From the NCBI GenBank assembly GCA_945897695.1, contig CAMDGW010000086.1, forward strand, positions 1 to 9,459: a DNA stretch of 9,459 bases. Reading direction: 5' to 3'. Positions 1 through 7,375 of this stretch are shown in pieces; the first letter of the stretch is position 1; every line of letters begins with the position of its first letter. The translations under genes were made by a program, and so were the position numbers. The notes below the pieces were generated by a model, which was given only the letters and a program-made list of their open reading frames with translations, was not told the DNA's origin and did not search any database. The stretch comes from Pseudobacteriovorax antillogorgiicola. GTDB lineage: Bacteria; Bdellovibrionota_B; Oligoflexia; Oligoflexales; RGVZ01.

Positions 1-1151
1 GGATGAGCGACAAAGTCATCAATGATATGTGGAAAGCCCAAAGCCTTCCAAATGCACTCCTTCAAAAAGGAGTAGAAGCCGTCTCTGACGAAAGTTTGAA
101 AGCCGTCTATGCAGCTGTCCAGGCAACGCAGCTCATGGCGCCAAGCACACAGAGCGTGGTCAGTATTGGCGAAGATGCAATGTCACTTTCGGTTGAGCGC
201 CTCGGAGAAATCGATTTCTTTGCAGTTGCCACCAGAAAACCAACCATTTGTGACTTTAAACCAATTCAGGTTGAGGTCGCAATTGCTCGTGTTCACGGTG
301 CGGGAATTGACGGCGACGAGCCCGTTCAGGTTCTTCGCTTCGCAAACCGAGTGCCGCTGCAATTTGACAAAGCTGCCTGTGCCATCGTCAAAGCGATCAC
401 CACGGTTAATTGGCGCTCCTATGGACTGCGACAGCCGAAGGATGCGCTCCCTACGGGCCCCTATATTCTAGCTGTTTCGATCGTATCGCCCTTTATCAAA
501 TTCAAGAATGCTTCAAAGGAAACCATTGATGCCTCCGATGAGCTCGTCGAAGAGATTCGTAGAGCTTTGATGCAGGCAGGCCAAAGACTTTCGCGTCACC
601 TTTCCCGCGAAACGAAGGCCGCTGACCTGGAAGAAAAAATCCAATACATTGAAAAGTTTGGACCAGTGCTGGTCGATACGCTTGTCCGCATCACCAATAG
701 TCCTGACAAAAGAAAAACGGCAGCTTACGAAGGATTGAAGAAAATTCTGGGTCGAGACACTCAGGAAGCGCAATCGAAGCTTGCAAATGCTGAAACGGCC
801 CTGGATGAAGCAAATACAGCTCGTAAGAAACGTCTAAGAGCCTTCCGCGACGAAGATTCAGCTCTCGAAGCATCCCGAGAGCCTACGCCAGAAGAGCTTG
901 AAGAAATGGAGTTGGAAGAAGCTACGGCAGCTGATGCATCGGAGGAAACATCAATCGAGATCACAGAAAGACCCAAATCAAAAAAGAAGGGAAATCCCGA
1001 GAAGGAAGATATTCTATCTGTCTTTGCTCCGGAAAAGTCGGCTAAAAAATCCTCGAAAAAGGATGTGGGCAAAAAGGCTACTGCTAAAAAATCAGAGCCA
1101 AAGGCGACGATAAAAAAAGCGACCTCAAAGGCACCAGCGAACAAGAAATAA
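1..1151 (+). CDS. top6B: DNA topoisomerase VI subunit B, C-terminal part (5' end outside window)
   Basis: The ATPase subunit of the type IIB enzyme Topo VI, which with subunit A passes one DNA duplex through another using ATP. Only the C-terminal 382 residues are visible (numbered from the ATG at 3). Residues 1-50 resemble the H2TH region. Residues about 54-205 form the transducer domain, recognised by SIGED (54-58), ATRKP (76-80), RFANRVPL (112-119), WRSYGL (137-142) and the helix LVEEIRRALMQAG (181-193). The GHKL ATP-binding domain is absent and should lie upstream, so the ATG at 3 is almost certainly an internal Met and the frame runs off the left edge. Residues about 203-290 are helical and charged, 293-318 are Glu-rich, and 324-382 are Lys/Ala-rich, like histone H1 tails; this tail is not part of the core family fold. 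The subunit A gene follows 21 bases later, apparently co-transcribed. Family assignment is secure from the transducer motifs and the neighbour. Confidence 0.9.
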   Translation, partial: MSDKVINDMWKAQSLPNALLQKGVEAVSDESLKAVYAAVQATQLMAPSTQSVVSIGEDAMSLSVERLGEIDFFAVATRKPTICDFKPIQVEVAIARVHGAGIDGDEPVQVLRFANRVPLQFDKAACAIVKAITTVNWRSYGLRQPKDALPTGPYILAVSIVSPFIKFKNASKETIDASDELVEEIRRALMQAGQRLSRHLSRETKAADLEEKIQYIEKFGPVLVDTLVRITNSPDKRKTAAYEGLKKILGRDTQEAQSKLANAETALDEANTARKKRLRAFRDEDSALEASREPTPEELEEMELEEATAADASEETSIEITERPKSKKKGNPEKEDILSVFAPEKSAKKSSKKDVGKKATAKKSEPKATIKKATSKAPANKK

Positions 1152-1158
1152 TTACCAC

Positions 1159-1162
1159 GAGG
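1159..1162 (+). promoter_or_regulatory. Ribosome binding site of top6A
   Basis: GAGG lies 10 bases before the ATG at 1173 but only 1 base before the in-frame TTG at 1164. This favours ATG 1173 as the start. It sits in the 21-base gap after the top6B stop, so reinitiation or coupled translation from the upstream gene is plausible. Confidence 0.55.
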
Positions 1163-1172
1163 ATTGATTGCT

Positions 1173-2342
1173 ATGGCATCCATTCACACGCCCCGTAAAG
1201 GCCGTATCAACACTGATATTATGAAACAGTGTTTAGCACTTTGTGAGCATATGCTTACAGATCTTGAAAAGGCACGTAGACCGATTCTTAAAGCGACTAA
1301 ATGTAGCTTAGACAACTCGCTCTATGATCATCGCGTCGGATATCTGACCCCTGGAGACAAGAAAGTTAGCACTGAGCTTAACGTCAGCTCGGTCAAAAGA
1401 ATGTCACGTTCGATCTTCATGTTAGAGATTCTTCTTCGCAATCTAGAGTCGGGCAATGTTGCCAACAAGCGTGAACTTTACTACGTGAGCAAGGGTGAAA
1501 TTAAACATAATCCAATTCTTAAAGCTCTCGATTTTGCCGACCAAGATGAATCGGATGAAGTGATCGACTTCATCTGTGAGATGATTGAAGCCTACCGCGA
1601 AGAACTGAATTGTTTTGCCAATGAACGCGGAGGCCAAACTTACTCCCAGCAGCTTGTCGTGACAGAAACCATGTCTGACGGCACTCAAGCTGTGATTGAC
1701 CTAAGTCAACTCGGAACATCTCCATTTCAACCAAAGAATCGTCCACAAAATCTTACCTTAAAGGCAAAAAAGAAAATCGACTTCGGTATTATCATTGAAT
1801 CCGAAGCTACTGCTAACACGCTAGTTGCCAATGGGTTCACTAAGCGCCACAACTCGATCGTTATTGGCGCTGGAGGCGTCCCGTCCAATGGAGTGCGGGG
1901 TTGGGCCAAACGAATTCAAGATCAACTGAAGATCCCGCTATTCTTCTACGGAGACTTAGACGCCTATACAATCCAGAACATTTATCGAACTCTAAAGGCT
2001 GGCTCAGCTTCATCTTTAATTCGAAATAGCGACTTCTCTGCGCCCGAAGTTCGATTTCTGGGAGTTCTCCCAGAAGACATCAAAAAGTATGATCTCAACG
2101 ATTATTCCGTTAATGAAAAAGATCCAAGTGAAGCGCGCTCCCTTAAAAAGCCCAAGGACGCCTTACAAAATGATCCATTCTTCAAAGACAAACGTAACAG
2201 GGGCTTAGCAGAAATTCTCGAGTGGCTTTACAAGAATAAACGCCGTTGCGAGCAGCAGGCGTACTATGCGGTTGCTCCAAGGGATCCTCAGATCGCCGAG
2301 AAGATCATTGTAGAGAAAATCAAAAGAGGAAATTTCGTATAA
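1173..2342 (+). CDS. top6A: DNA topoisomerase VI subunit A (Spo11-like)
   Basis: The DNA-cleaving subunit of Topo VI, homologous to eukaryotic Spo11; it makes a transient double-strand break through a 5'-phosphotyrosine link. It has 389 residues from ATG 1173, close to the usual archaeal length. The winged-helix (5Y-CAP) part includes NKRELYY at residues 98-104; by analogy with Spo11 the second Tyr (Y104) is the likely nucleophile. The Toprim domain starts at about residue 203: IIIESEA gives the metal-binding Glu (E209), and GDLDAY supplies the DxD pair (D261, D263). The following helix YTIQNIYRTLKAGS matches the family, although the usual archaeal DGDPWG-type sequence is altered around the DxD. 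The C-terminal segment with DPFF (about 334-337) and CEQQA (about 359-363) also matches the family. It lies 21 bases after top6B and ends at a strong terminator. All expected catalytic residues are present, so the subunit looks functional. Confidence 0.93.
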   Translation: MASIHTPRKGRINTDIMKQCLALCEHMLTDLEKARRPILKATKCSLDNSLYDHRVGYLTPGDKKVSTELNVSSVKRMSRSIFMLEILLRNLESGNVANKRELYYVSKGEIKHNPILKALDFADQDESDEVIDFICEMIEAYREELNCFANERGGQTYSQQLVVTETMSDGTQAVIDLSQLGTSPFQPKNRPQNLTLKAKKKIDFGIIIESEATANTLVANGFTKRHNSIVIGAGGVPSNGVRGWAKRIQDQLKIPLFFYGDLDAYTIQNIYRTLKAGSASSLIRNSDFSAPEVRFLGVLPEDIKKYDLNDYSVNEKDPSEARSLKKPKDALQNDPFFKDKRNRGLAEILEWLYKNKRRCEQQAYYAVAPRDPQIAEKIIVEKIKRGNFV

Positions 2343-2345
2343 ATC

Positions 2346-2377
2346 AAAAAAGGGCAGCCTGCAGGCTGCCCTTTTTG
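2346..2377. terminator. Bidirectional Rho-independent terminator
   Basis: A perfect inverted repeat at 2352-2371 (arm GGGCAGCCTG and its complement) is flanked by an A-run (2346-2351) and a T-run (2372-2376). It therefore reads as a stem followed by U-rich RNA on both strands. It begins 4 bases after the top6A stop and lies 29 bases beyond the stop of the converging outer-membrane protein gene, so it can end both transcripts. Confidence 0.9.
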
Positions 2378-2405
2378 TTTTATGCGTTGGTCACACTTGA
2401 AGCTC

Positions 2406-3137
2406 TTAGAACTTCAAACGCATCCCTGCACGAAGGTTCACGTAGTTCAAATCCATGCGACCATCGAAGCTGCTGTCTGTAACACTGCCCGTCTTTAGCT
2501 CAGAAAAATTCCAGCGGAAGTGATTCACACCAAGTCCACCAAAGAACTGCGCCATACCTGCACCGTAAGACATGTCATATCCGCCGGTCAAAACAAAGCC
2601 AAGTTTCTCGTCAGTTTTCGATGTGATACCAGCTTCCTTGAATGACGCTTGCGCATTTGCAAAACCAAATCCAAAGCGCAGCAAGCCAAATATGTTGCCA
2701 CCCATTGATTGACCCCAACCAATACGTGGTGTCACGCTCATTGGCGTGATGGTAGTGGACGTATCTTTCGCGTGCTTCCAATCAAATGAACGGTAGGCAA
2801 TCTCAGCCCCTAATTCAATTCGACTCCAGCTATCTGTCTGAATGATATAACCAGGTTCAAAACCGAAGCCAAAACCCATACCTGAGCTACTATTAGGATC
2901 AGCATCATAAACTGGACCAAAGTCTCCCACGACGCCTAAAGTAAACCCACCGTAAGTGTTTTCCACAACTACTTTAGGGGGCGTCCGAGCTTCTTTCATT
3001 CGCTGACCAAAGCTTTTCGACTCGTCGTTATAAGTTTTGTTATAACCGTCGTCACCAATGACTTCCTCCTGCGCAAATACAGAAGTGCAGAGAGCCGATG
3101 CGGCCACGATACCAATCAGTTTCAAGCGAATATCCAT
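2406..3137 (-). CDS. Outer-membrane beta-barrel protein, function unknown
   Basis: A 243-residue secreted protein, probably inserted in the outer membrane. The first 22 residues are a Sec signal peptide: basic start (MDIRLK), hydrophobic core, and a signal peptidase I site after VFA (residue 22). The single Cys at 17 does not fit a lipobox. After a polar stretch (about 23-60), the rest alternates short Gly- and aromatic-rich strands with polar turns, for example GGFTLGVVGDFG, GFGFGFEPGYI, FGLLRFGFGFA and FFGGLGVNHF. It ends in LKF, a terminal Phe of the kind recognised by the BAM machinery. The size fits an 8-to-10-strand barrel of the OmpA/OmpX/opacity type, but no specific family or substrate can be named. 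Start at 3137 is chosen over an ATG at 3158 because GGAGG lies 5 bases upstream and the signal peptide then begins correctly. The HIT gene upstream on the same strand may share its transcript. Confidence 0.75.
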   Translation of the reverse strand: MDIRLKLIGIVAASALCTSVFAQEEVIGDDGYNKTYNDESKSFGQRMKEARTPPKVVVENTYGGFTLGVVGDFGPVYDADPNSSSGMGFGFGFEPGYIIQTDSWSRIELGAEIAYRSFDWKHAKDTSTTITPMSVTPRIGWGQSMGGNIFGLLRFGFGFANAQASFKEAGITSKTDEKLGFVLTGGYDMSYGAGMAQFFGGLGVNHFRWNFSELKTGSVTDSSFDGRMDLNYVNLRAGMRLKF

Positions 3138-3142
3138 TAAGT

Positions 3143-3147
3143 CCTCC
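3143..3147 (-). promoter_or_regulatory. Ribosome binding site of the beta-barrel protein gene
   Basis: On the minus strand GGAGG stands 5 bases before the ATG at 3137. It decides this start over the in-frame ATG at 3158, which would place seven extra residues ahead of a normal signal peptide. Confidence 0.7.
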
Positions 3148-3204
3148 AATGTCGACATTTCGATCGATTTGCCTGAGACAACACTTTAGCATAATTTCAA
3201 ATGA

Positions 3205-3645
3205 TTAGGTCCTGGAAAAAATTAATTGCAGATTTTTAATGTCATCAGATGTTGTCACCCTTGTGGCGAAGCTAACTGAATTTTTCCAAGGGTGATCTTT
3301 GTGATCAGGATCGTCTTTATAACGCGGGATGACATGCCAATGAAGGTGCTCATCAACATTGCCAAGACAGACGTAGTTCATTTTTATCGGCTTAAAGTGT
3401 TCTTCTATGACCCGACCAACTCGCAAAACATCTGAAAAAATATCCAACGCCTGGCGCTCTGGTAAATTGTGCATCTCGCGAATGTGAGTTTTAGCGATGA
3501 CAACGCAGTAGCCTAAAAAGTATTGGTGATCACCGGCGATCACGATCACTTGCTCTGTTCCCATCAATAAATTTAAAAGCTCACCGCGAGTGGCCTTTTC
3601 TAGGCGGTCACAATGGGGACAACCAAGCCTGCGCTCCAATTCCAT
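3205..3645 (-). CDS. HIT-family nucleotide-binding protein (hydrolase or transferase)
   Basis: A 146-residue cytoplasmic protein of the histidine triad superfamily, whose members hydrolyse or transfer nucleotidyl groups (for example AMP-lysine, AMP-NH2, dinucleoside polyphosphates). The signature HLHWHVIPRY lies at residues 100-109, giving the H100/H102/H104 triad with H102 as likely nucleophile. The upstream IAKTHIREMHNL (about 50-61) matches the conserved PxxHxxxxxxL region before the central helix. The N terminus has CPHC (9-12), where many HIT proteins carry CxxC; with a downstream His it could bind structural zinc. The length is typical. The start has a GAGGGGG sequence about 10 bases upstream. 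It is divergent from mfd and upstream of the beta-barrel gene. Exact substrate cannot be told from sequence; it resembles Hint/Fhit-like bacterial proteins more than GalT. Confidence 0.85.
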   Translation of the reverse strand: MELERRLGCPHCDRLEKATRGELLNLLMGTEQVIVIAGDHQYFLGYCVVIAKTHIREMHNLPERQALDIFSDVLRVGRVIEEHFKPIKMNYVCLGNVDEHLHWHVIPRYKDDPDHKDHPWKNSVSFATRVTTSDDIKNLQLIFSRT

Positions 3646-3686
3646 TCGACCACCCCCTCTCAGACTGGTGATATTTATTTAAGTAT

Positions 3687-3692
3687 TACAAT
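3687..3692 (+). promoter_or_regulatory. Possible -10 box of the mfd promoter
   Basis: TACAAT in the AT-rich gap between the divergent HIT and mfd genes resembles a sigma-70 -10 element. No good -35 box stands 16-18 bases upstream (CTGGTG near 3665 is the nearest candidate), so this is tentative. The gap must hold promoters for both directions. Confidence 0.25.
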
Positions 3693-3771
3693 ATCTTACA
3701 CCATTTTCACGATGATCTCCCAAGCTGTTGCCAACACAGGTCTACGCAGATAATGTAAGAGCTTGGAATCC

Positions 3772-3776
3772 GGGAG
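3772..3776 (+). promoter_or_regulatory. Probable ribosome binding site of mfd
   Basis: GGGAG lies 11 bases before the TTG at 3788. The earlier in-frame TTG at 3728 has no purine-rich sequence ahead of it. This is the main reason for placing the mfd start at 3788. Confidence 0.45.
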
Positions 3777-3787
3777 AAAAGAAACCT

Positions 3788-6700
3788 TTGAGTGCGAATT
3801 CATTAGTCAGCGATCAGAACACGGCTAGCCTACATTTTGAGCAGCTGCTCAACTTATTCAATTCGCCTGATAAAATTCCTACAAAGACGCAACTGATTGG
3901 CGTAACTGACGTCGTATCCCAACTAATTTCTCTGGCTACGATAAAACACTGGAGTCGCATTGTCCTAATTGCCCCGACACACCGTGACGTTTCAGCTGTC
4001 TTAAATCTGCTTGATCACAACTCTAAAACTTTAACAGCTATGAACGTTGCAGCGAGTCATTTGCCCCACCTTTCTATGTGGGGAGCTGACCGTTTTATAA
4101 ATCCCACCCTCAGTCGCAAACAACGACTAGATGCTCTCTTCAGGATCAGTGAACATGGAGCAAAGTCTATTACCGTAACGACTCTGGCTGGCCTATTTCA
4201 AAGCACTTTAAATCGTAGTCTATTGGAGTCTTTCAGCGTTCGACTGAATGTCGAAGACGATACCGATCAAGACGACCTTATTAAAAGACTAGAAAACGCA
4301 GGCTATCATTCGTCAACCCTTGTGGACGAAGAGGGTCTTTTTAGTGTTCGCGGATCTTTGATTGATGTGTTTGCTCCCAATAGTATTTTGCCGTTTAGAA
4401 TTGAATTCGCAGGTGACAGGATAACCAGCATCCGAACTTTCAGTGTCGATGACCAGAAAAGTAAAGAGTCACACACGTCTGTCGTGCTTGGACCTGCAAA
4501 TGAAATACTCATCAGCGAAAAAGACCGAAAATCGGCAGCTCAAAGGCTTCACGAACACTTAATCAGCCTTGAGTCGGTTCCTACACCTGACAAGGATGGC
4601 TTTAGGGGAGCATTTTTAACAGGCGGAAGGCCTGCCGGATGGGATCTTTTGGCACCAATTCTACGCTCAGAAAATGCAACCGCATTTGACCTCTTAGACC
4701 ATGACTCGTGCTTGGTCTTTGTAAAAGGAATTGATGCGGCCTTTGCTGCTTACGAAGATTTGGTACACACCTTTCAACAATCTCACGAGAAAGACCTAGA
4801 CGCTAAGCGCATAAGCCTTAGCCCTGAAAAACATTTTTCAGAGCGTGCACTTATAGAATCAGCAATAAATAAGGCTAATCAAATTATTGAGATCGGAAAT
4901 CCAGTCATCCGCGACGGGTACACTCAGATCAAACTCAAACCTGAAGTTGGCTTTGAGGGCGTCTCCGCAACGCTAAGCGGCAGTGCCAGATTTGATGCCT
5001 GGGCCATGGCCATTACAAATTTAATTCAGCTTGATGGGGGGCGTGTTTGTGTCCTTGCCTCTAGCCCTGAACAAGAAGAGCGGATTGCCACCCTGTTTAG
5101 CCATCGTGAACTAAGCGTGTCACGAAAAAAATCTTCTCTGATCGATATCATAACCAACGGTGAAAACGAAAAAGTCCATATTCTAACAGGCTATCTAGGT
5201 TCTTGGGTCTGGTTTGAAAGCACAAAGACCCTGATCATTCCCGAGCATATTCTTCTAGGAGTCGTGCAGAGAAAACAAAAGTCATCCACAACAAAGCTTA
5301 AAAACTTTCTGAGTTCCTTCAGGGATCTGAAAGTTGGCGATCTTGTGGTCCATATCCTCCATGGAGTTGGGCGATATAAGGGTATGGTCACTCTAAATGT
5401 AGGCGGCATAACCGGTGACTTTCTTCATATAGAATATGCAGGCACTGATAAAATCTACCTTCCTGTGGATAAATTGAATCTGCTCCAGCGCTACAGTAGT
5501 GGTGGTGAGGGTACAGGCCATCCCGTACTGGATAAACTTGGCTCAGGAACTTGGGACAAGAAAAAACAGCGGGTCAAAGAATCCGTCAAAGAAATGGCCG
5601 ATAAACTTTTGAAGATTCAGGCTCAAAGAGCCTTAGCCCATATTCATATTTATGATCCGCCAGACGACGATTACTTTAAATTTGAAGCCGAATTTCCCTA
5701 CGAGGAAACTGATGATCAGTTAAAGGCCATTGCAGAAGTTAACACCGACCTGCAGTCGACTAAAGCCATGGATCGACTGATCTGCGGCGATGTTGGGTTT
5801 GGAAAAACCGAAGTTGCTCTTAGAGCCACGTTTAGGGTTGCGAGCGATGGTTTTCAGGTCTTAATACTCGTACCTACGACGATTCTTTGCTACCAGCACT
5901 ATCGTACATTCACCGACCGCTTGAGCCGTCATGGACTCAAAGTGGCGCAAATCAATCGATTTGTTAGCGCTAAGGATCAAAAGCAAACGTTGGAAGACCT
6001 AGCTGCGGGCAAAGTAGATGTTCTTGTCGGCACCCATAGACTCCTCAGCCAGGATGTAACAACAAGGCGCCTAGGCCTTGTCATTGTCGATGAAGAGCAG
6101 CGCTTTGGAGTTCTCCATAAGGAGAAATTAAAAGATCTTCGGGCAGGTGCAGACATTTTAACCCTGACTGCCACCCCAATCCCTCGGACACTCCACATGT
6201 CCATGCTGGGACTTCGTGACATTTCAATCATTACAACACCTCCGCAAAACCGGATGAGTGTTAAAACTTACGTAGCCCGCACCGATGAGTCACTGATTCG
6301 GGACTCTATAACCCATGAACTTGATCGAGGCGGTCAGGTCTTTTTTCTCCATAATCGAGTCGAAGATATTGACGCGACAACTTTATGGGTAAAAAGTCTC
6401 GTACCCAAAGCAGCAGTGCGCTTTGCCCATGGGCAAATGAAAGAAACCGAACTGGAAAATACAATCATTGACTTCATCGAACACAAATTTGATGTCCTTG
6501 TTTGCACGACTATCATCGAGTCTGGCGTTGACATGCCAAACGTCAACACGCTCATCGTGACAGACGCTGATCGTTTTGGCCTCGCTCAACTCTATCAAAT
6601 GCGTGGACGCGTGGGACGATCATCAGTTCAGGCCTACGCATATTTTCTAACCAAAGATCCCGAGCGACTCACCGAAGAGTCAAGGCGCCGGCTCGACGTT

Positions 6701-7375
6701 TTGGCTCTGCATCAGGAGCTTGGTGCTGGATTTCAAATTGCAAGTCACGATCTTGAAATCCGCGGCGCAGGAAACTTACTCGGCTCCGAACAATCAGGGC
6801 ATGCATCTGAGGTTGGCTTAGAGATGTATACAGACCTTCTCGGTGAGGCCATCGCCGAAATTCGCGGACAGATGCCCGAAAAAACAAAAGTGGATACCGA
6901 AATCAAACTTCCACTTACGGCTTTGATTCCTGATTCATACGTTCGCGAAGAAGGTTTACGGTTACAATTCTATAAGGCACTCTTTAGCGTCGAACGCTCA
7001 GATGAACTTTCGGCAATCGCTGATGAGCTTGCCGACCGATTTGGCACTCCCCCTGAAGAGACCGAGCGCCTATTCAGCGTTGCGCGACTCAAGCTTATAT
7101 TGTCTTGGCTAGGGGCAAGCCAGATTTCCATGAACGCCAAAGCTGGATGGTTTGAGGTGAGATTTGGCTCCCTCAAAGAAAAGCAAATTGATAGGATCAT
7201 TCGAGAAGCTCAGCGCAAACCAATGACCTACCGTCTATCACCGGACTACAAGCTTTTTATCTACTGGACGCCAGGTGACAGCCAAACCTCGTTGGAAAGC
7301 GCCACTCAAACCCATATCATTAAGCACCTTCTAGAGCTTTTGGAACCGCTCGCGGCAGGATTGGAAAACTCATGA
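3788..7375 (+). CDS. mfd: Transcription-repair coupling factor Mfd
   Basis: A DNA translocase that pushes stalled RNA polymerase off damaged template and recruits the UvrABC excision system. It has 1195 residues from TTG 3788 (1215 from TTG 3728), slightly longer than E. coli Mfd. Numbering from 3788, domains are: an N-terminal UvrB-like region (about 50-330, with VLIAP and RGSLIDVFAP); an RNA polymerase-interaction domain (about 510-590, GDLVVHILHGVGRYKG at about 517 and KIYLPVDKLNLL); a RecG-like SF2 motor with Walker A GDVGFGKT at about 667, DEEQ at about 768, TATPIPRTLHMSML, and motif VI RGRVGRS at about 939; and the C-terminal TRCF domain (about 1035-1150, with LADRFGTPPEE). The motor motifs are all intact. 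An in-frame TGA at 3713 bounds the N terminus. Its stop overlaps the next start as ATGA, so mfd heads a three-gene operon. Start uncertain between the two TTG codons; identity is not in doubt. Confidence 0.97.
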   Translation: MSANSLVSDQNTASLHFEQLLNLFNSPDKIPTKTQLIGVTDVVSQLISLATIKHWSRIVLIAPTHRDVSAVLNLLDHNSKTLTAMNVAASHLPHLSMWGADRFINPTLSRKQRLDALFRISEHGAKSITVTTLAGLFQSTLNRSLLESFSVRLNVEDDTDQDDLIKRLENAGYHSSTLVDEEGLFSVRGSLIDVFAPNSILPFRIEFAGDRITSIRTFSVDDQKSKESHTSVVLGPANEILISEKDRKSAAQRLHEHLISLESVPTPDKDGFRGAFLTGGRPAGWDLLAPILRSENATAFDLLDHDSCLVFVKGIDAAFAAYEDLVHTFQQSHEKDLDAKRISLSPEKHFSERALIESAINKANQIIEIGNPVIRDGYTQIKLKPEVGFEGVSATLSGSARFDAWAMAITNLIQLDGGRVCVLASSPEQEERIATLFSHRELSVSRKKSSLIDIITNGENEKVHILTGYLGSWVWFESTKTLIIPEHILLGVVQRKQKSSTTKLKNFLSSFRDLKVGDLVVHILHGVGRYKGMVTLNVGGITGDFLHIEYAGTDKIYLPVDKLNLLQRYSSGGEGTGHPVLDKLGSGTWDKKKQRVKESVKEMADKLLKIQAQRALAHIHIYDPPDDDYFKFEAEFPYEETDDQLKAIAEVNTDLQSTKAMDRLICGDVGFGKTEVALRATFRVASDGFQVLILVPTTILCYQHYRTFTDRLSRHGLKVAQINRFVSAKDQKQTLEDLAAGKVDVLVGTHRLLSQDVTTRRLGLVIVDEEQRFGVLHKEKLKDLRAGADILTLTATPIPRTLHMSMLGLRDISIITTPPQNRMSVKTYVARTDESLIRDSITHELDRGGQVFFLHNRVEDIDATTLWVKSLVPKAAVRFAHGQMKETELENTIIDFIEHKFDVLVCTTIIESGVDMPNVNTLIVTDADRFGLAQLYQMRGRVGRSSVQAYAYFLTKDPERLTEESRRRLDVLALHQELGAGFQIASHDLEIRGAGNLLGSEQSGHASEVGLEMYTDLLGEAIAEIRGQMPEKTKVDTEIKLPLTALIPDSYVREEGLRLQFYKALFSVERSDELSAIADELADRFGTPPEETERLFSVARLKLILSWLGASQISMNAKAGWFEVRFGSLKEKQIDRIIREAQRKPMTYRLSPDYKLFIYWTPGDSQTSLESATQTHIIKHLLELLEPLAAGLENS

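Noticed and set aside
3..5. ATG at 3 as the true start of topoisomerase VI B
   Set aside because: The protein would begin inside the H2TH region with no ATPase domain; the frame is open to the left edge, so this is an internal Met.
1164..1166. TTG start for top6A
   Set aside because: It is only one base from the GAGG sequence; ATG at 1173 has normal spacing.
761..1183. 140-residue open frame on the minus strand
   Set aside because: Its Phe/Ser-rich composition is the mirror of the Lys/Glu-rich tail of top6B on the plus strand; no domain or ribosome binding site.
3138..3204. Sigma-70 promoter for the barrel gene (TTGAAA and TATGCT on the minus strand)
   Set aside because: The two boxes overlap each other's spacing and no partner at 16-18 bases fits, so it is not listed as a feature.
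5977..6231. Open frame of 84 codons on the minus strand within mfd, and similar ones at 6334-6598 and 6669-6887
   Set aside because: They lie antisense to the conserved motor motifs of Mfd and show low-complexity translations without family features.
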